This document shows positions 13,521 to 24,141 of a stretch of DNA of 64,000 nt, piece by piece. The position numbers were made by a program, and so were the translations under genes. The notes under the pieces were generated by a model. It was not told the DNA's origin. It worked only from the letters and a program-made list of their open reading frames with translations, and did no database searches. Source of the DNA: Smittia aterrima (taxonomy: Eukaryota; Arthropoda; Insecta; Diptera; Chironomidae); the NCBI GenBank assembly GCA_033063855.1, contig CP093830.1:8060854-8124853 (forward strand). The letters run 5' to 3'. Numbering within the stretch: the first letter of the stretch is position 1; each line of letters begins with the position of its first letter.

Positions 13521-14158
13521 ATGTCGGTTCTTGATAAATTTGTTTCTGATGGAATTGTCGGCGATGTTATTGATGAGAGGCCATCAGCTTTGCTGAAAGT
13601 ATCTTACGCATCTGGAGTGAGTGCTTCAGGACTTGAATTGACACCTACTCAAGTGAAAGATGAGCCGAAGGTGGAATGGGAAGCCGAGAGCGGAGCTTTC
13701 TACACTTTGCTTCTCACTGGTAATTTACTGACTTTCTTTTTAATAATCTCACTGCAACACAAATTTATTAAGATCCCGATGCGCCATCACGAGAAGATCC
13801 AAGAGCTGGAGAAGTTCGTCACTGGTTGGTTGTAAATATTCCTGGAAACGATATAGCATCCGGTGAAACAAAATGGGCTTATATCGGATCAGGACCTCCA
13901 AGTGGAAGCGGTCTCCATCGCTACATCTTCTTGCTCTTCAAGCAGAAGGGAAAACAAGAGTTTGACTTTCCCGTCGTAACCAATCGATCGAGAGATGGAA
14001 GATTAAATACTAAAGCACGAAAGTTAATTGCCGATTACGACTTGAAGCTCATCGCGGGAAATTTCTACTTCGCTCAATATGATGATTACGTTCCCATTTT
14101 ACATTCCCAATTAGGAGGGCCGCCAAAAGTTGTTGCGGTTGAGTTGGAGCGAACTTGA
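13521..14158 (+). CDS. phosphatidylethanolamine-binding protein (PEBP/RKIP family)
   Basis: Two exons, 13521-13719 and 13773-14158, give 585 nt or 194 aa. The PEBP signature DPDAPSREDP straddles the intron, followed by GEVRHWLVVNIPGND and the second signature GSGLHRYIFLLF, which together build the anion/phospholipid head-group pocket. Length and lack of a signal peptide fit a cytosolic PEBP1-type protein. Family members bind phospholipid head groups and some restrain Raf or protease activity; which role applies here cannot be read from sequence. The ATG at 13521 was chosen because it gives MSVLDKFVSDGIVGDV, the usual family start. The stop codon lies 88 bp from the convergent NOP53 stop. Confidence 0.95.
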
Positions 14159-14245
14159 GTGTCTTATCAAACAAATGTTAAATGTTGATTATATTCTATC
14201 AAAAAAAATTTATTATCATTTGAAATAGACATGAAAAGAAGAATT

Positions 14246-15753
14246 TCATTCGTGAATCTTAAACTTCGATGCAGCCGCCTGTTGCTTTCTCTGCTTCTTA
14301 GTGATTGGTTTTGCGATTTCCTCCTTATGCTGATTCTTCTTGATTGTTGTAAGGCGACGATTTCTGGGCATTCTCTTGAAATTCGGAGCAAGAATGTTTC
14401 GTTTCTGAAGACTTTTGAATCGATCAACGAGAACGTTGCCTTCTGGTTTCAGTGTGCGTAAGTTTCCGAGCGATTCAATCGACTCTGGTACTGGAACTTC
14501 GTCTTCAAACTTTTTGCGTGCAAGACGACGTGGCTCCGTCTTCTGTTTAATTCTTTTCTCAGTTCGGTTCTTCTTCTTTTCTTTAACAACTTCGTCTTGC
14601 TTGACGATCTGCCGTTTAAACATTTTCAACCTGAAATAAAAGATTTCTTAGAGAAAAAGAAAACTTGAAAGGCTTCTTGAGTCAACTTACGTTCCCAAAT
14701 CTTTAAGTTTCTTCAACTCTTGCTTCTCCAGTGTCGTTCGTGCATTTCTCAATTTCGATTCCTTTTGTTTGCGGCGCTGAGTCAAATCCTTTTTCTTGTT
14801 TCTAACGGGAGGGTTCACTGCTTTGTATTCAGTGTCACTAAGATCGTGATCAACTTCATCTTCTGCATTGATAGGGAAACCTTGAGTCAATTCCTCTCTT
14901 CGTCTACGCTTGGCTTCTGCTTTTGTAATCATTTGGAACAAAGGCTTCAATGATTTATTGAATTTCTGCTCTTGCTTGATAATCTTCTCTTCCTTCTCAA
15001 CAGCACTGCTCAATAATGTCTCCAAGTCAGCTGACTTTGGATTGTAACTCGTTCCGGCGATTGGCTTCTCGATTGCTTTAAGTTGACTTCTTCGCTCGTG
15101 TGCGATTTCAGGAACTTTGATGACATCGTCACCAAGATTCTTTAGATGATATTGTTTAAGACTTTTACTGACCCATTCGCTCTCGAGAGCAGGAATCTCT
15201 TTGCCAATGTCGTCAGCCCAGATGTCTCTTGCGAAATCGATTTCCTTCGTTTTTGTCCTTACAATTTTCTTTGAAGCAGATATTCTGTCATTCAAAGACT
15301 CAAGTTCCTTTTGTGGAATTATTCCAAGCTCCTTGTTTCTCTGAATTTTTGCTTTTGTCAGAGGATGTTTTCTTTCGTAAGGAGTTCTCACTCGATTTCT
15401 TTTCGTGATCGGATCAGTAACTTTTGAATTGTTTTCCAAAGACACGAAGCACTTTGCTGGCTGTTGAGCTCTCAATTTCTTCTCTTGTCGAACAGAAGTA
15501 ACCTTCACAGGTTTATTCTCAATCTGGAAGAGATCGCTATCTGGTTGGATCGACAAATCACTAAAAAATAATAAAATGAGGTTAATAAAAACATTTTATT
15601 TATCGCAACGTTAAATGATTCCACTCACCCTCCGATTCTTTCCTGTTGCCTTTGCTCTTCTAGGAAATTGTCAACATCAGTCATGTCAGTGTGTTTTCGC
15701 CATGCTGATTTCTTCTTCATTGAGACATGCTTTTTCTTCGTTACCTTCGGCAT
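14246..15753 (-). CDS. Nop53: ribosome biogenesis protein NOP53 (GLTSCR2/PICT1 family)
   Basis: Three exons on the minus strand: 15753-15629, 15560-14691 and 14630-14246, together 1380 nt or 459 aa, near the family length. The N-terminus MPKVTKKKHVSMKKKSAWRK is followed by a TDVDNFLEEQR motif typical of NOP53. The central part has the DIWADD motif around residue 160, and the C-terminal third is strongly basic with VPxP and RRLTTIKK-like stretches. NOP53 recruits the exosome-associated helicase Mtr4 to pre-60S particles for 5.8S maturation and acts in the nucleolus. It faces PUM3 head to head, 255 bp apart, and both proteins act on the large ribosomal subunit. Confidence 0.93.
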
Positions 15754-16008
15754 TGTGATTGATTTCAAAGCTAATTCAATTGGATTTCACAATGTTTTTA
15801 TAATAATGGCTTGTGTGTTTTAGATAAGTTCAGTATTTATGCACAAATGAAGCGATTTCTTATTAAATTTAATAATTTCTTTCACTTCAATGTTTTTTTT
15901 TAGAAATCTGCCCTTGCTACAAAAATATTTGACTCGAATGTTCGAATTTTTCGAAGGCAAAACGATTTATTCTAACACGAGGTTCACATTTATTTTGAAA
16001 TAAGCGAA
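15754..16008. promoter_or_regulatory. shared divergent promoter region of NOP53 and PUM3
   Basis: Only 255 bp separate the two ATG codons, so both 5' UTRs and core promoters must lie here. I see no canonical TATA box at a convincing distance from either start. A GATA-type site (tagataag) lies near 15821. The co-regulation of two 60S assembly factors is inferred from the geometry. Confidence 0.55.
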
Positions 16009-18059
16009 ATGACAGAATTTAAGAAATCAAATAAGCGCTCATCTGATACAACAGATAAGAAAGCCAATGTTAAGAAGTTCAAACCAGAAGATCAAGCGAT
16101 TAAGGATGGAAAACCAAAGTTTGACAAGAAAAAGTCTGGGAAATTCAATAACAAACCTGATGGAAAGTTTAACAAGAAACCAGACGGAAAGTTTAACAAG
16201 AAGTTCGATGGAAAGTTTAACAAGAAACCTCAACAGCCACAACAAACAGAGAAGACCAATTGGGGAGAGTTAAAGCAAAAGAAGAAAGATCTTAAGATCC
16301 AGCGAAAGATCCGTAATAAAACTCAGGATCTTTATGACGTCGACGTGAAAGCGAAGAAAATCTATGAGGAATTGAAGATGTAAGTTGCAATAAAATCTCT
16401 ATGAAACTCTTGAATGATTTAAATTTCTTTTTAGGAAGAACACGAAGGAGAACAAGGAACAACTTTGTCAACAACTTCACGATGTCATGAAGAACGCTGA
16501 CTACAGTAAACTGAGTCTTAGTCCTGATAGAGCAAGAATTATTCAGACGCTTCTGAAGAAAGCTCCACAAGCGATAAAGACGGAGATTGGAGAGAAGTTG
16601 ATTCCACATATTACCGAAGTTGCTTTGTCGAAATATGGAAAGTTCTGCGTCAGCCGACTGATGTTGTATTGCGGAAAAGAAATTCGTGAGAAAGCTGTCA
16701 GCAGTCTTCTGTCTAACATCGTTAAGCTCACTTCACATAACTTTTCAAGTACTCTCATCGATGCCATCTTTCTTAATCACGCTACGCCAGATCAGAAGAA
16801 CTTCATGAAGCAGGAGTTCTACTCAGATTTGTACAAGAACGATAAGAACAAAGCAGTGAAGTCGCTGAAAGATACTTGGGAGGGTAGTGAGATGATGAAG
16901 AATGGAATCATCAACAGTTGCAAAATGAATTTGCTGAAGATCGCGTCAAAAAATCAAGTTGACAATAGTTTGGTTCATGCAGTTTTACTTGAGTTCATCG
17001 AAGAAGCAGGAGAAGTAGAGCGCAATGAAATAATTACTGCTTTCATTCCTCATCTCGCAACGATTGCATCAACGAAACAAGGATCTCGTGCAGCTGTGCT
17101 CTGTTATCTTTATTCAGTCGCGAAAGAACGTCGTGCGATGCTCAAAACAATCAAGGAACATGTCACAAAGCTTTGTGTTCATGAACATGGACATTTGTTG
17201 GTTCTTGAAATCTTAAACTCGACCGACGACACATTGAACATCAAGAAAACTGTTTTCGCTTCAGTTATTTCTGATATCGAAACAATTGTCAGCAGCGAAT
17301 ACGGAAAACGTGTCATTTCACTTATTGTTTCGCCAACGACAGAATTCTTCCATCCTAAAACACTTGAGCAATTACAAGACGATTTGAAGCTTGGCACGCA
17401 GAAGAAAGACATCGAGATTCGTCGTAAGGAGTTGATTGATGGAGTTGCAAAAGAATTACTGCAAGCCATCACTAAAAATCCAGGTTTCTGGCTTAGAGGA
17501 GGACACACAGCTCGTGTTACTCTCGCTATCTTGCAAAGTATCGCATCAACGACCATTGATCCAGCAGAAGGCTTCGACGCGCTTTGCTCAATAATCTGCG
17601 ATCCAGAATGGAAAGTTCATGAGAATGAGAACACGCTTCAAGATCAACCAGAGCCAGAAGTAAAGGATACCGGCAAAATCAAAAAGAAGATTAAGAATCC
17701 AATTGCGATTACAGTCGAGAAGAAAGATTCTGTAATGGTTACTGGAATCGAGCACAGCGGACTTCACATGGCTATCAAGAAAATTGCTAAACTCTCAGGA
17801 TTCGCGAAATCATTCCTAGGACAATTCACAGAGGAAACTGTAAGTTGATTTAAAATTAAATGGAAAAGATAATTTTATTGAAAACTTTTAGATTGAAAGC
17901 TGGGCTCCAATCAATCGGGCATGTTTCACAATCGCTGAAGTTTTAGCAAATGCTGAGGATGAAACCAAAACGGAGCTTAAGGAATTTTTGACAAAGCATA
18001 AAGCGATCATTCAAAAGCAAAAACATTCAGGAGCAAAAGTTGTATTGAAGAATATTTGA
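16009..18059 (+). CDS. Pum3: Pumilio-repeat protein PUM3 / Puf-A (Drosophila penguin ortholog)
   Basis: Exons 16009-16379, 16435-17839 and 17892-18059 give 1944 nt or 647 aa. The N-terminal 110 residues are Lys-rich and low in complexity, including a run of GKFNKKPD repeats. After TNWGELKQKKKDLKIQRK comes the helical repeat region with degenerate Puf repeats (SKYGKFCVSRLM, VHEHGHLLVLEIL, SSEYGKRVISLI), then the CPL-type C-terminal domain (SGLHMAIKKIAKL, ESWAPINRACFTIAEVL). Unlike classical Pumilio, PUM3 binds nucleic acid with little sequence specificity and works in the nucleolus in 60S maturation. It converges with the PIN1 gene 114 bp downstream. Confidence 0.94.
16138..16233 (+). repeat. 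four 24-nt in-frame repeats encoding GKFNKKPD
   Basis: Four consecutive copies encode GKFNNKPD, GKFNKKPD, GKFNKKFD and GKFNKKPQ within the basic N-terminal tail of PUM3. Nucleotide identity between units is high, which suggests recent slippage or unequal exchange. An imperfect, shorter relative (GKPKFDKKKS) precedes the array. Confidence 0.9.
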
Positions 18060-18172
18060 ATATTATAAAAAGGATGCTCTTGTCTCAATATGAATCGAAT
18101 GGTCAAATGAGACATTCGAGCGACATACAGGAGAAGAGTTTCGATTGAAAATAAAAACAGAAATAAAGAAAA

Positions 18173-18708
18173 TTATTTGGTTCTTAAAATGATGTGAAGT
18201 CCTGAATCAGTGTCGACGATTCCTGACATCTCGTTGACCTTCAAAGCAAATGTGGCATCCTCAAATGGTTTCTGCATCATTCCACGTTTGAACTTTCCAA
18301 GATCTCCTCCTTTTTTATATGAAGAGCAGTCAGAGTATTTTCCAGCAAGTTCTGAGAATGATTCTCCGTCTTCAATTCTCTGTAAGTATCCTTGTAAAAT
18401 CTTCTTCGCTTCCTCTTTAGATCGTGTGATGTTTTCTTCTTTCCAGCTTGATGGTCGTCGAGAGCCAGAATGTTTCACAAGCAAATGAGATGCTTGAACT
18501 TCTTCAACACTCGATGGTTCGGCTTTCTTCGTTGGAGCGTCCCATTGTGATTCTAAAAAAATATTGACATTGAGCACTTGCTTTGCGTTGTAAAGGGAAG
18601 AATACCTTTAGTGTAAATGTTCAAATAGTAAACCATTCCAGTACTTCGAGAAGTTCTCTTTTCCCAACCTTCTGGAATTGGCTGTTCAGGTTCTTCGTCT
18701 TGAGGCAT
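18173..18708 (-). CDS. dod: PIN1-type peptidyl-prolyl cis/trans isomerase (Drosophila dodo ortholog)
   Basis: Two exons on the minus strand, 18708-18606 and 18552-18173, give 483 nt or 160 aa. The WW domain (PIPEGWEKRTSRSTGMVYYLN...ESQWDAP, about residues 10-40) is joined to a parvulin domain with ASHLLVKHSGSRRPSSW, carrying the basic Lys/Arg/Arg pocket for phosphate. The catalytic-type Cys is in YSDCSSYKKGGDLG, and DSGLHIILRT closes the domain. The enzyme isomerises phospho-Ser/Thr-Pro bonds in signalling and cell-cycle proteins. All key residues are present. It is divergent from the GOT1 gene. Confidence 0.96.
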
Positions 18709-18964
18709 TTTTTTTTCTTGCTGATTTTCTATAATTGTGAGAAGACTTTTATTATAAAAGTTTAAATTCAATTCAAAACAAAAGTGAGTTGGACTATAAA
18801 ACGATTCTTTTGATTTTGAAAACACTTTAACTTACTTAAGCTGATTTTATAAATTTACGCCGCCGAAATAATTTTTTTGTTTATTTTTTCTTGCCTTGTG
18901 AAACATTCGAAGTCTTCGCAAGCTCCGGGTAAACGACAAAGCTTAAAACTTCGAAAGCTAAGGG

Positions 18965-19024
18965 GTATACTGAGTGGTTAGTACCACTCAGTTTTTTTAG
19001 GTACCACTCAGTTGCTAAGTATAC
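18965..19024. repeat. compact palindromic element between divergent PIN1 and GOT1 genes
   Basis: The block begins and ends with GTATAC (18965-18970 and 19019-19024). Inside, ACTGAGTGG at 18969-18977 pairs with CCACTCAGT at 18984-18992, separated by a 6-nt loop. GTACCACTCAGTT occurs twice as a direct repeat at 18981-18993 and 19001-19013. It may be a hairpin, a clustered factor-binding site or a relic of a tiny inverted-repeat element. Confidence 0.7.
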
Positions 19025-19082
19025 AACGCCCTTATCACAAAAAAATCTCGTGACAAATCATCATTCAAAAACAAATAGAAAA

Positions 19083-19617
19083 ATGTTTGAAATCACGGAC
19101 ACACAAAGTAAATTATCACGAAATTAAACTTGAAGACTTCGTAGGATCTTTGTAACTCTCTTCTATTACAGAAATCGGGGTTGGCTTAGCTGGATTCGGC
19201 ATCGCTTTCCTTTTTCTTGGTGTTTTGCTAATTTTCGATCGAGGATTACTTGCTATAGGAAATGTGAGTAATATTTGTGTAATAATCCTTCTTACTAACA
19301 AAGAAAACATTTTTTAGATACTCTTTATTAGCGGGCTGACCTGCATTATAGGATTCCAGCGAACATACTCTTTCTTCTTTCAAAAACATAAGGTCAAGGC
19401 AACAATCGCTTTCTTTGTTGGAATCACAGTTGTGCTTATTGGATATCCGTTAGTCGGAATGATCATTGAAACTTACGGATTCATTCTTCTATTCGGTGGC
19501 TTCATTCCAGCGACAGTGCAATTCCTTAGAAGAGTTCCTGTCATCGGCAGTTTCCTCAATTTTCCGATAATCTCAAGAATAGTCGATAAACTTGACGATG
19601 GCAGAACTAGGGTATGA
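19083..19617 (+). CDS. Got1: Golgi transport protein GOT1 homolog (GOLT1 family)
   Basis: Exons 19083-19107, 19172-19263 and 19318-19617 give 417 nt or 138 aa, exactly the usual GOLT1B length. The family start FEITDTQKIGVGLAGFG is split by the first intron. FDRGLLAIGN, GFQRTYSFFFQKHK and FIRR-like FLRRVPVIGSFLNFP are conserved family blocks. Four hydrophobic segments are visible, consistent with a tetraspanning ER/Golgi membrane protein. GOT1 acts in ER-to-Golgi vesicle transport and fusion. The tiny 25-nt first coding exon is typical of this gene and easy to miss. Confidence 0.95.
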
Positions 19618-20031
19618 AATTCCTTTCGACTACAAATTAGATGTAAATTTCTATCTTCTACTCTAACTTATCAACATGATTTCCTTCAACCCTACCAAAT
19701 AAGAGAACGAAAGCAAACGCGAAACAAAATTCATTAAGTTTATAAAATAAAATCTGAGTTGCTAATTGGGTAAAATTATATTCTAGGATGACTCTGCATA
19801 GACTCGTATAATGTGGACTGCATTTTGTGAATAAATATTATATTTTTCATTGTGAATCTTTTTTTTTAATTTAATTTCAGATTTTCAGCCAAATCCAATT
19901 TTGTTCGTTGCGATTTGAATTTTTCGTAAATTTTTATGCCAAAACACAATTTGAACGTTTTCAATAAAACTCTTCGCCGGATTACGCTGAAACTTTTTCG
20001 CGTTTGTTTTTTCTTTAAATATTTAAATACG
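19618..20031. other. GOT1 3' UTR and FIP1 5' flank
   Basis: This holds AATAAA-type signals near 19746 and 19830 and the FIP1 5' leader. No extra gene is visible. Confidence 0.5.
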
Positions 20032-21651
20032 ATGGCTGATGATAACGACGATAGCTGGCTTTATGGGGGCGGAGGAGATGATGGATCTCAACACATGGAA
20101 AAGCCGGTTGATGAAGAAGAAGTTGTAGTGACGCCAGTTAAAAATGGAAATTCGGAAAATAAAACTTTTGAAAACACTTTTGATGAACATGATTTTGAGG
20201 TAAGCTAGAAGATCCAAGTGAAGAAAACCTTTCTTATTAATTGTATTTAACTTAAAGGAAGCCGGAGATCATGAACATCTGATTGCCGAAGAAGATTCCA
20301 AAGATTCAAAAGATGATGGAGGGTAAGATTGTGAAAATCAAATTGCATTTTCCTCAACTAAGTCCTTTTTTTTTACTTCAGGAATCAAGGAGAAGACCTT
20401 GATGACAGTGATACAGACAGCGACGACATTAATGTTGTTATTGGAGACATCAAAGCAGGAGGAACATCTTACAACGTTAAAAATCCACAAGACAAGCAAA
20501 AGCTTCCCGGCAGCAAATTCAATATCGAGGAATTTGAAACTGTGGGATCTATCAACGGACAACCTGCATTTGAGTTTGCTATCGAAAACATTGAAGACAA
20601 ACCGTGGCGAAAACCTGGAGCTGACATAACTGATTACTTCAATTATGGCTTCAACGAGGAGACATGGCGAGCATATTGTGAACGTCAAAAGAAAATGAGA
20701 ATTCATGAGAGTGGAGTTGGACTCGCTGGTTTAACTGCTGCTCAAAATCCTCAAGGCAACATAGATCAACGTCAAGGAATCAATATCGGAATCAAACGTA
20801 TGGGAGGACTAAGGCCAAAGCCAAGCGGAATGATTGACGTTATTGGAGCTCCTTCACAAAATCCTATTCGACCACCAGCACCTCGCGAAAATGTCATTCA
20901 AGTGATGACTGCTGATCGTCGAGAGTATTCACGAACGGTTGTTGGTAACCCTCCTCCAAATTCGATGCCGATTCAATTCAATGTCCCTCCTGAAGAATTC
21001 TACAATCATGAAGAAGATGATGCTTTTAATTACGGCTACGAACCTACTCAAGATTCTCAATGGGATGGCCAGAATCCAGGCTGGGCCCCTAGTGAAATTA
21101 AAGAACTCACAGGTTTGAATCAACCGCCTCCGATGTTAGGTATTCCTCCGCCAATGAATCCGATGTCGAATATGCCACCGCGCATGCCAATGAACATGAT
21201 GCCTGGTGGACCGTCGGGAGGAATTCCGTCATTAATGAGCCTTCCGTCAATGAAGCAAGGTGACAATAGGGATCGACGTGAACGTGACTCAAGACATTAT
21301 GACGAAAGTAGAAAAAGACCGCGTGAAAGAACTCCGTCAAGAGATCGTGAGCGAAAAGATCGCGAGAGAACAAGAGATGATCGGTAAGTTATTATCTTTG
21401 TCTTTCAATAAATTAAAAATTGTAAATTTAATTTCTCTTGCAGTTCTAAGCATGACCGCGACAGTCGCGAAAGTAGATATCGTGAGACATCCAGCCGTCG
21501 TGAAACTCGTCGTTCAAAGAGTCGAGAAAAGAGTAAACGTTCAAAAAGCAAAGAAAAATCTCGTAGATCACGTTCAAAAGACAGGAAACCAGACGAAAAA
21601 GACCGAGGACGATCGGAAAAATCAAAAAGATCGAAGAAGGATGAAACATAA
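20032..21651 (+). CDS. Fip1: pre-mRNA 3'-end processing factor FIP1
   Basis: Exons 20032-20199, about 20258-20322, 20382-21383 and 21444-21651 give 1443 nt or 480 aa; the second exon start may be off by one base. An acidic N-terminus (EEEVVV, DLDDSDTDSDD) precedes the diagnostic Fip1 motif KPGADITDYFNYGFNEETW, near residues 145-165. A Pro/Met-rich middle follows, and the C-terminus is a long RD/RE/RS-rich tail. FIP1 is a subunit of the cleavage and polyadenylation specificity factor. It tethers poly(A) polymerase, and its Arg-rich tail can contact U-rich RNA. The ATG at 20032 (MADDNDDSWLYGG) was preferred to the upstream in-frame ATG at 19936, whose 32-residue extension has no family similarity. 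Confidence 0.94.
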
Positions 21652-21960
21652 ATGAAAAGTGTGAAACTTTTCAAATTAACATTAATTAATTTTTTTTTGG
21701 TAATTGGTCTGGAAGACGTTATGATGAATTTCTATTAATAAAACACCAGACCTCAGATCACGTCAACCAAAATTTGGAGTGACGCAAAACGGTCACAAGT
21801 TTTTCTTATTCAAATAATTCAGAAAATTCCTTTTCAGTTTGTCTTATTATTTTATTCATACAACTTAAACTTTCGATCCAATTGATCGATTCAAACTGAT
21901 CAAACAAAATACATCCGAGAAACTGAATGAGTCAATGATTGAGATCGATGGAAAAATGAG

Positions 21961-21970
21961 CTTATAAATG
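21961..21970 (+). promoter_or_regulatory. TATA box of the first secreted cysteine-rich gene
   Basis: CTTATAAATG lies about 55 bp upstream of the ATG at 22024. A start site about 30 bp downstream would leave a short leader. TATA promoters are common in insect genes for abundant secreted peptides. Confidence 0.6.
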
Positions 21971-22023
21971 AAATTTAAAGCGATACATTCAACCAGTCCT
22001 AGATAAAATTCAAAAGAAGAAAG

Positions 22024-22334
22024 ATGCAAATCAACGTGATAATCGCAGTGGTGCTGTGCTTTGTCAGCCAAGTATCAACTCGTCCACAAAAATATAATTG
22101 TAAGAGCTCGCCAGACATGATGTGTGGATACGATAACTCAAGAGATCTTTATCAATGGTTCAACGGTCGTTGCCAGTTCGATCTTTGGAACAAATCCAAT
22201 GATCAAAGTAAGTGTTACGTCAGTGAAAATCAATGAACAGCAATTTATTTAAATTCTTTACAGTTTTTACTCAAATGCCTGTCCGCTATTGCCGGAAGAA
22301 AGTTGGTGATCCCAACGAAGGAAACACTTTTTAA
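22024..22334 (+). CDS. small secreted cysteine-containing protein, paralog of the Kazal-like neighbour
   Basis: Two exons, 22024-22207 and 22264-22334, give 84 aa. A clear signal peptide (MQINVIIAVVLCFVSQVST, cleavage near residue 19-20) precedes a mature part with four cysteines. It shares with the next gene the pattern Cys-x-SPDxxCG, xWFxxxC, the intron position near the C-terminal third, and the ending GDPNEGNTF (GDPNDDNSF next door). It lacks two of the cysteines seen in the neighbour, so it would form at most two disulfides. Function unknown; secreted Kazal-like proteins often inhibit proteases, but the missing cysteines argue against a full Kazal fold. This is a tandem paralog pair. Confidence 0.85.
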
Positions 22335-22648
22335 AGTGTTTAAACATCAAAGAGAAATTTTGATCAATCGACTGCTGATCCATTAAAAAGTTTTAAACTA
22401 CACAACGGACTTCAAGCAGCAGACAAACTTATTTACCTGAGTACTTGAAGATCAATTTTGTTTGCCGTCTCATCGAAATGCGACGTGTTAAGCAATTAGT
22501 CGTAAAATTTTATTTAATTATTTGCTAGATATCGACAAGCGTGTTAGAGGACATGACTTTTTTTTAAGAAATATTTTACATTCCATAGAACAATAAAAAA
22601 TCTGTACATTCAGTTGTGAGTTGATTTTATTCGAGAGAAGTTGCGATT
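22335..22648. other. spacer between the two secreted-protein genes
   Basis: This holds 3' UTR of the first gene and promoter of the second. I see nothing else in it. Confidence 0.5.
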
Positions 22649-23026
22649 ATGAAATTTCAGATTTTTGCTTTGCTCGGTAATTTTATCATTTAAACGTTTG
22701 TTTACTAACAGAGTTCTAATCATTACTTTATCATTAATCAGCTTTGTGCGTTACTTTGACGATTGCACAATGTCCTAAATGTACAAACAACCCTGATTAC
22801 GTTTGTGGAACGAACTCAGACTCATCTTCGTTCAAGTGGTTTGTCAATAACTGCCACCTCATCGGATGGAATTGCTACAACGACAACAGTAAATAAATTG
22901 CAGACTTTTACTTTTGTTATGAATTATCTACACATTTTGTTTTCGTTCTTTTCAGAATTTACAAAAGTTGAGAAGAAACTTTGCGATACGAACATTGGAG
23001 ATCCAAATGATGACAATTCTTTCTAA
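22649..23026 (+). CDS. small secreted Kazal-like protein
   Basis: Three exons, 22649-22676, 22742-22888 and 22956-23026, give 246 nt or 81 aa. The signal peptide MKFQIFALLALCVTLTIAQ is split by the first intron. The mature peptide has six cysteines in the order CPKC, VCGTNS, NNC, WNC, LC. The spacing C-x2-C-x7-CGTNS resembles a non-classical Kazal domain, though the third to fourth cysteine spacing is long. Kazal domains are protease inhibitors and are common in insect saliva and gut secretions. Inhibitory activity here is inference. It is paralogous to the gene at 22024, sharing the last intron phase and C-terminal motif GDPN. Confidence 0.82.
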
Positions 23027-23637
23027 CACTGTGCTGACGTATTCTTCAATTTCAATTCAAAAAAGTTGTATAAACTTTAGTTCCGAAAATAAATTTTAAT
23101 AAAGTTTGAGCAGGTGAAAAAGATGAGCTGATAATTCACTGAGAGTTTTTTTGCTTTTGCTTTTGCAGTCAAGGTTAAAGAAGAAAAGTGTTAAAAAATT
23201 AGGGTTAATTATCATCTGAATCGAAAGTTATGCAACCGAAAAATTGAGACTTTCATTTCGTCTTCCATTGTATCTCATATTTCCTCATTGTTCAATGATA
23301 TCATCGTCGACAATCGAAAATGTCAAGCGCTACACGTTTGTTTACGTGTGGCAGCAAACACAAACAATTAGGTGGAATTTACTTTATCGTTGTTCAAATT
23401 TTTCGTTGTTTAAGAAGACAATTATTTAGATCTTCGTCCTTGACCTTCAATTTTGAGATCGATATGAAAATTAATCGAGAGCGTTTATTTAATCATATTA
23501 CGAAATGTCCGATTTATCAAACATTTGTTGACCTGATAAAAAATTGTTTTGTTGCTTCCGCTAATTGTTGTTCCATATTCTAGATCCGATTAGATAAGAA
23601 GTTCTAAAGAAATTATCAAAGCGCGTAAAATATTTTT
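23027..23637. other. defensin 5' flank
   Basis: No gene is supported. Possible immune regulatory sequence: a GATA-type site tagataag lies near 23590, about 50 bp upstream of the defensin TATA box. I did not find a convincing NF-kB/Relish consensus by eye. Confidence 0.45.
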
Positions 23638-23639
23638 GC

Positions 23640-23647
23640 TATATAAG
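23640..23647 (+). promoter_or_regulatory. TATA box of the defensin gene
   Basis: TATATAAG lies about 100 bp upstream of the ATG at 23749. It is missing from both downstream truncated copies of the defensin, which start their homology after this point. Confidence 0.65.
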
Positions 23648-23748
23648 AAGTCGCTTGATTCGAATGTTTCAAATCAAATCGAAACCTCAAACATCAACAA
23701 ACAAATTTGAATCTAAAGTTTTTAAAAGTGAAAGAAAAATAAAAGAAA

Positions 23749-24049
23749 ATGAAGTTCTTAGTCGTTTTGTGCATTTTCGCTTTTGTCGTCGCAAGCATTG
23801 TCGCAACTCCTGTCGAATCAAACGATCCTGATCACGGTAAGTTTAAATAAAAAGGCGGCAAGATGATATTTAGTCATGAATGTCAATTCAACAGTTGAAG
23901 AAGCTCCAGAAACTGAACCTATTGCCCCATTCGGCTTTGGATGTCCATTGGATCAGCAGAAATGTCATCTTCATTGCATCTCTATTGGACGAAGAGGTGG
24001 ATATTGCGCAGGAACTCTGAAACTAACTTGTACTTGCTACGCAAACTGA
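23749..24049 (+). CDS. defensin, ancient invertebrate type
   Basis: Two exons, 23749-23836 and 23895-24049, give 243 nt or 80 aa. The signal peptide (MKFLVVLCIFAFVVASIVA) is followed by an acidic propeptide with Glu/Asp-rich residues and a mature part beginning about GFGCPLDQQKCHLHC. Six cysteines have the CS-alpha-beta spacing of defensins: C, C-x3-C, GGYC, then C-x-C near the C-terminus (TCTCYAN). The GFGCPLDQ start and KLTCTCY end resemble the ancient invertebrate-type defensins of dragonflies, ticks and scorpions more than the usual dipteran insect defensins. No dibasic cleavage site precedes the mature part. The expected role is membrane-active antibacterial defence after secretion into haemolymph or gut. 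Two broken copies lie downstream in the duplicated units. Confidence 0.93.
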
Positions 24050-24141
24050 TTTCACAAGGAAACGAATAAAATATTTAATCTCACAATTTGAAGCTTTAGA
24101 GTCACTGACATCAATAATGTAATACAACTATGGATGATAAT

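Noticed and set aside
19936..20031. Upstream in-frame ATG extending FIP1 by 32 residues
   Set aside because: The extension is Phe/Lys/Arg-rich without family similarity; MADDNDDSW is the typical FIP1 start.
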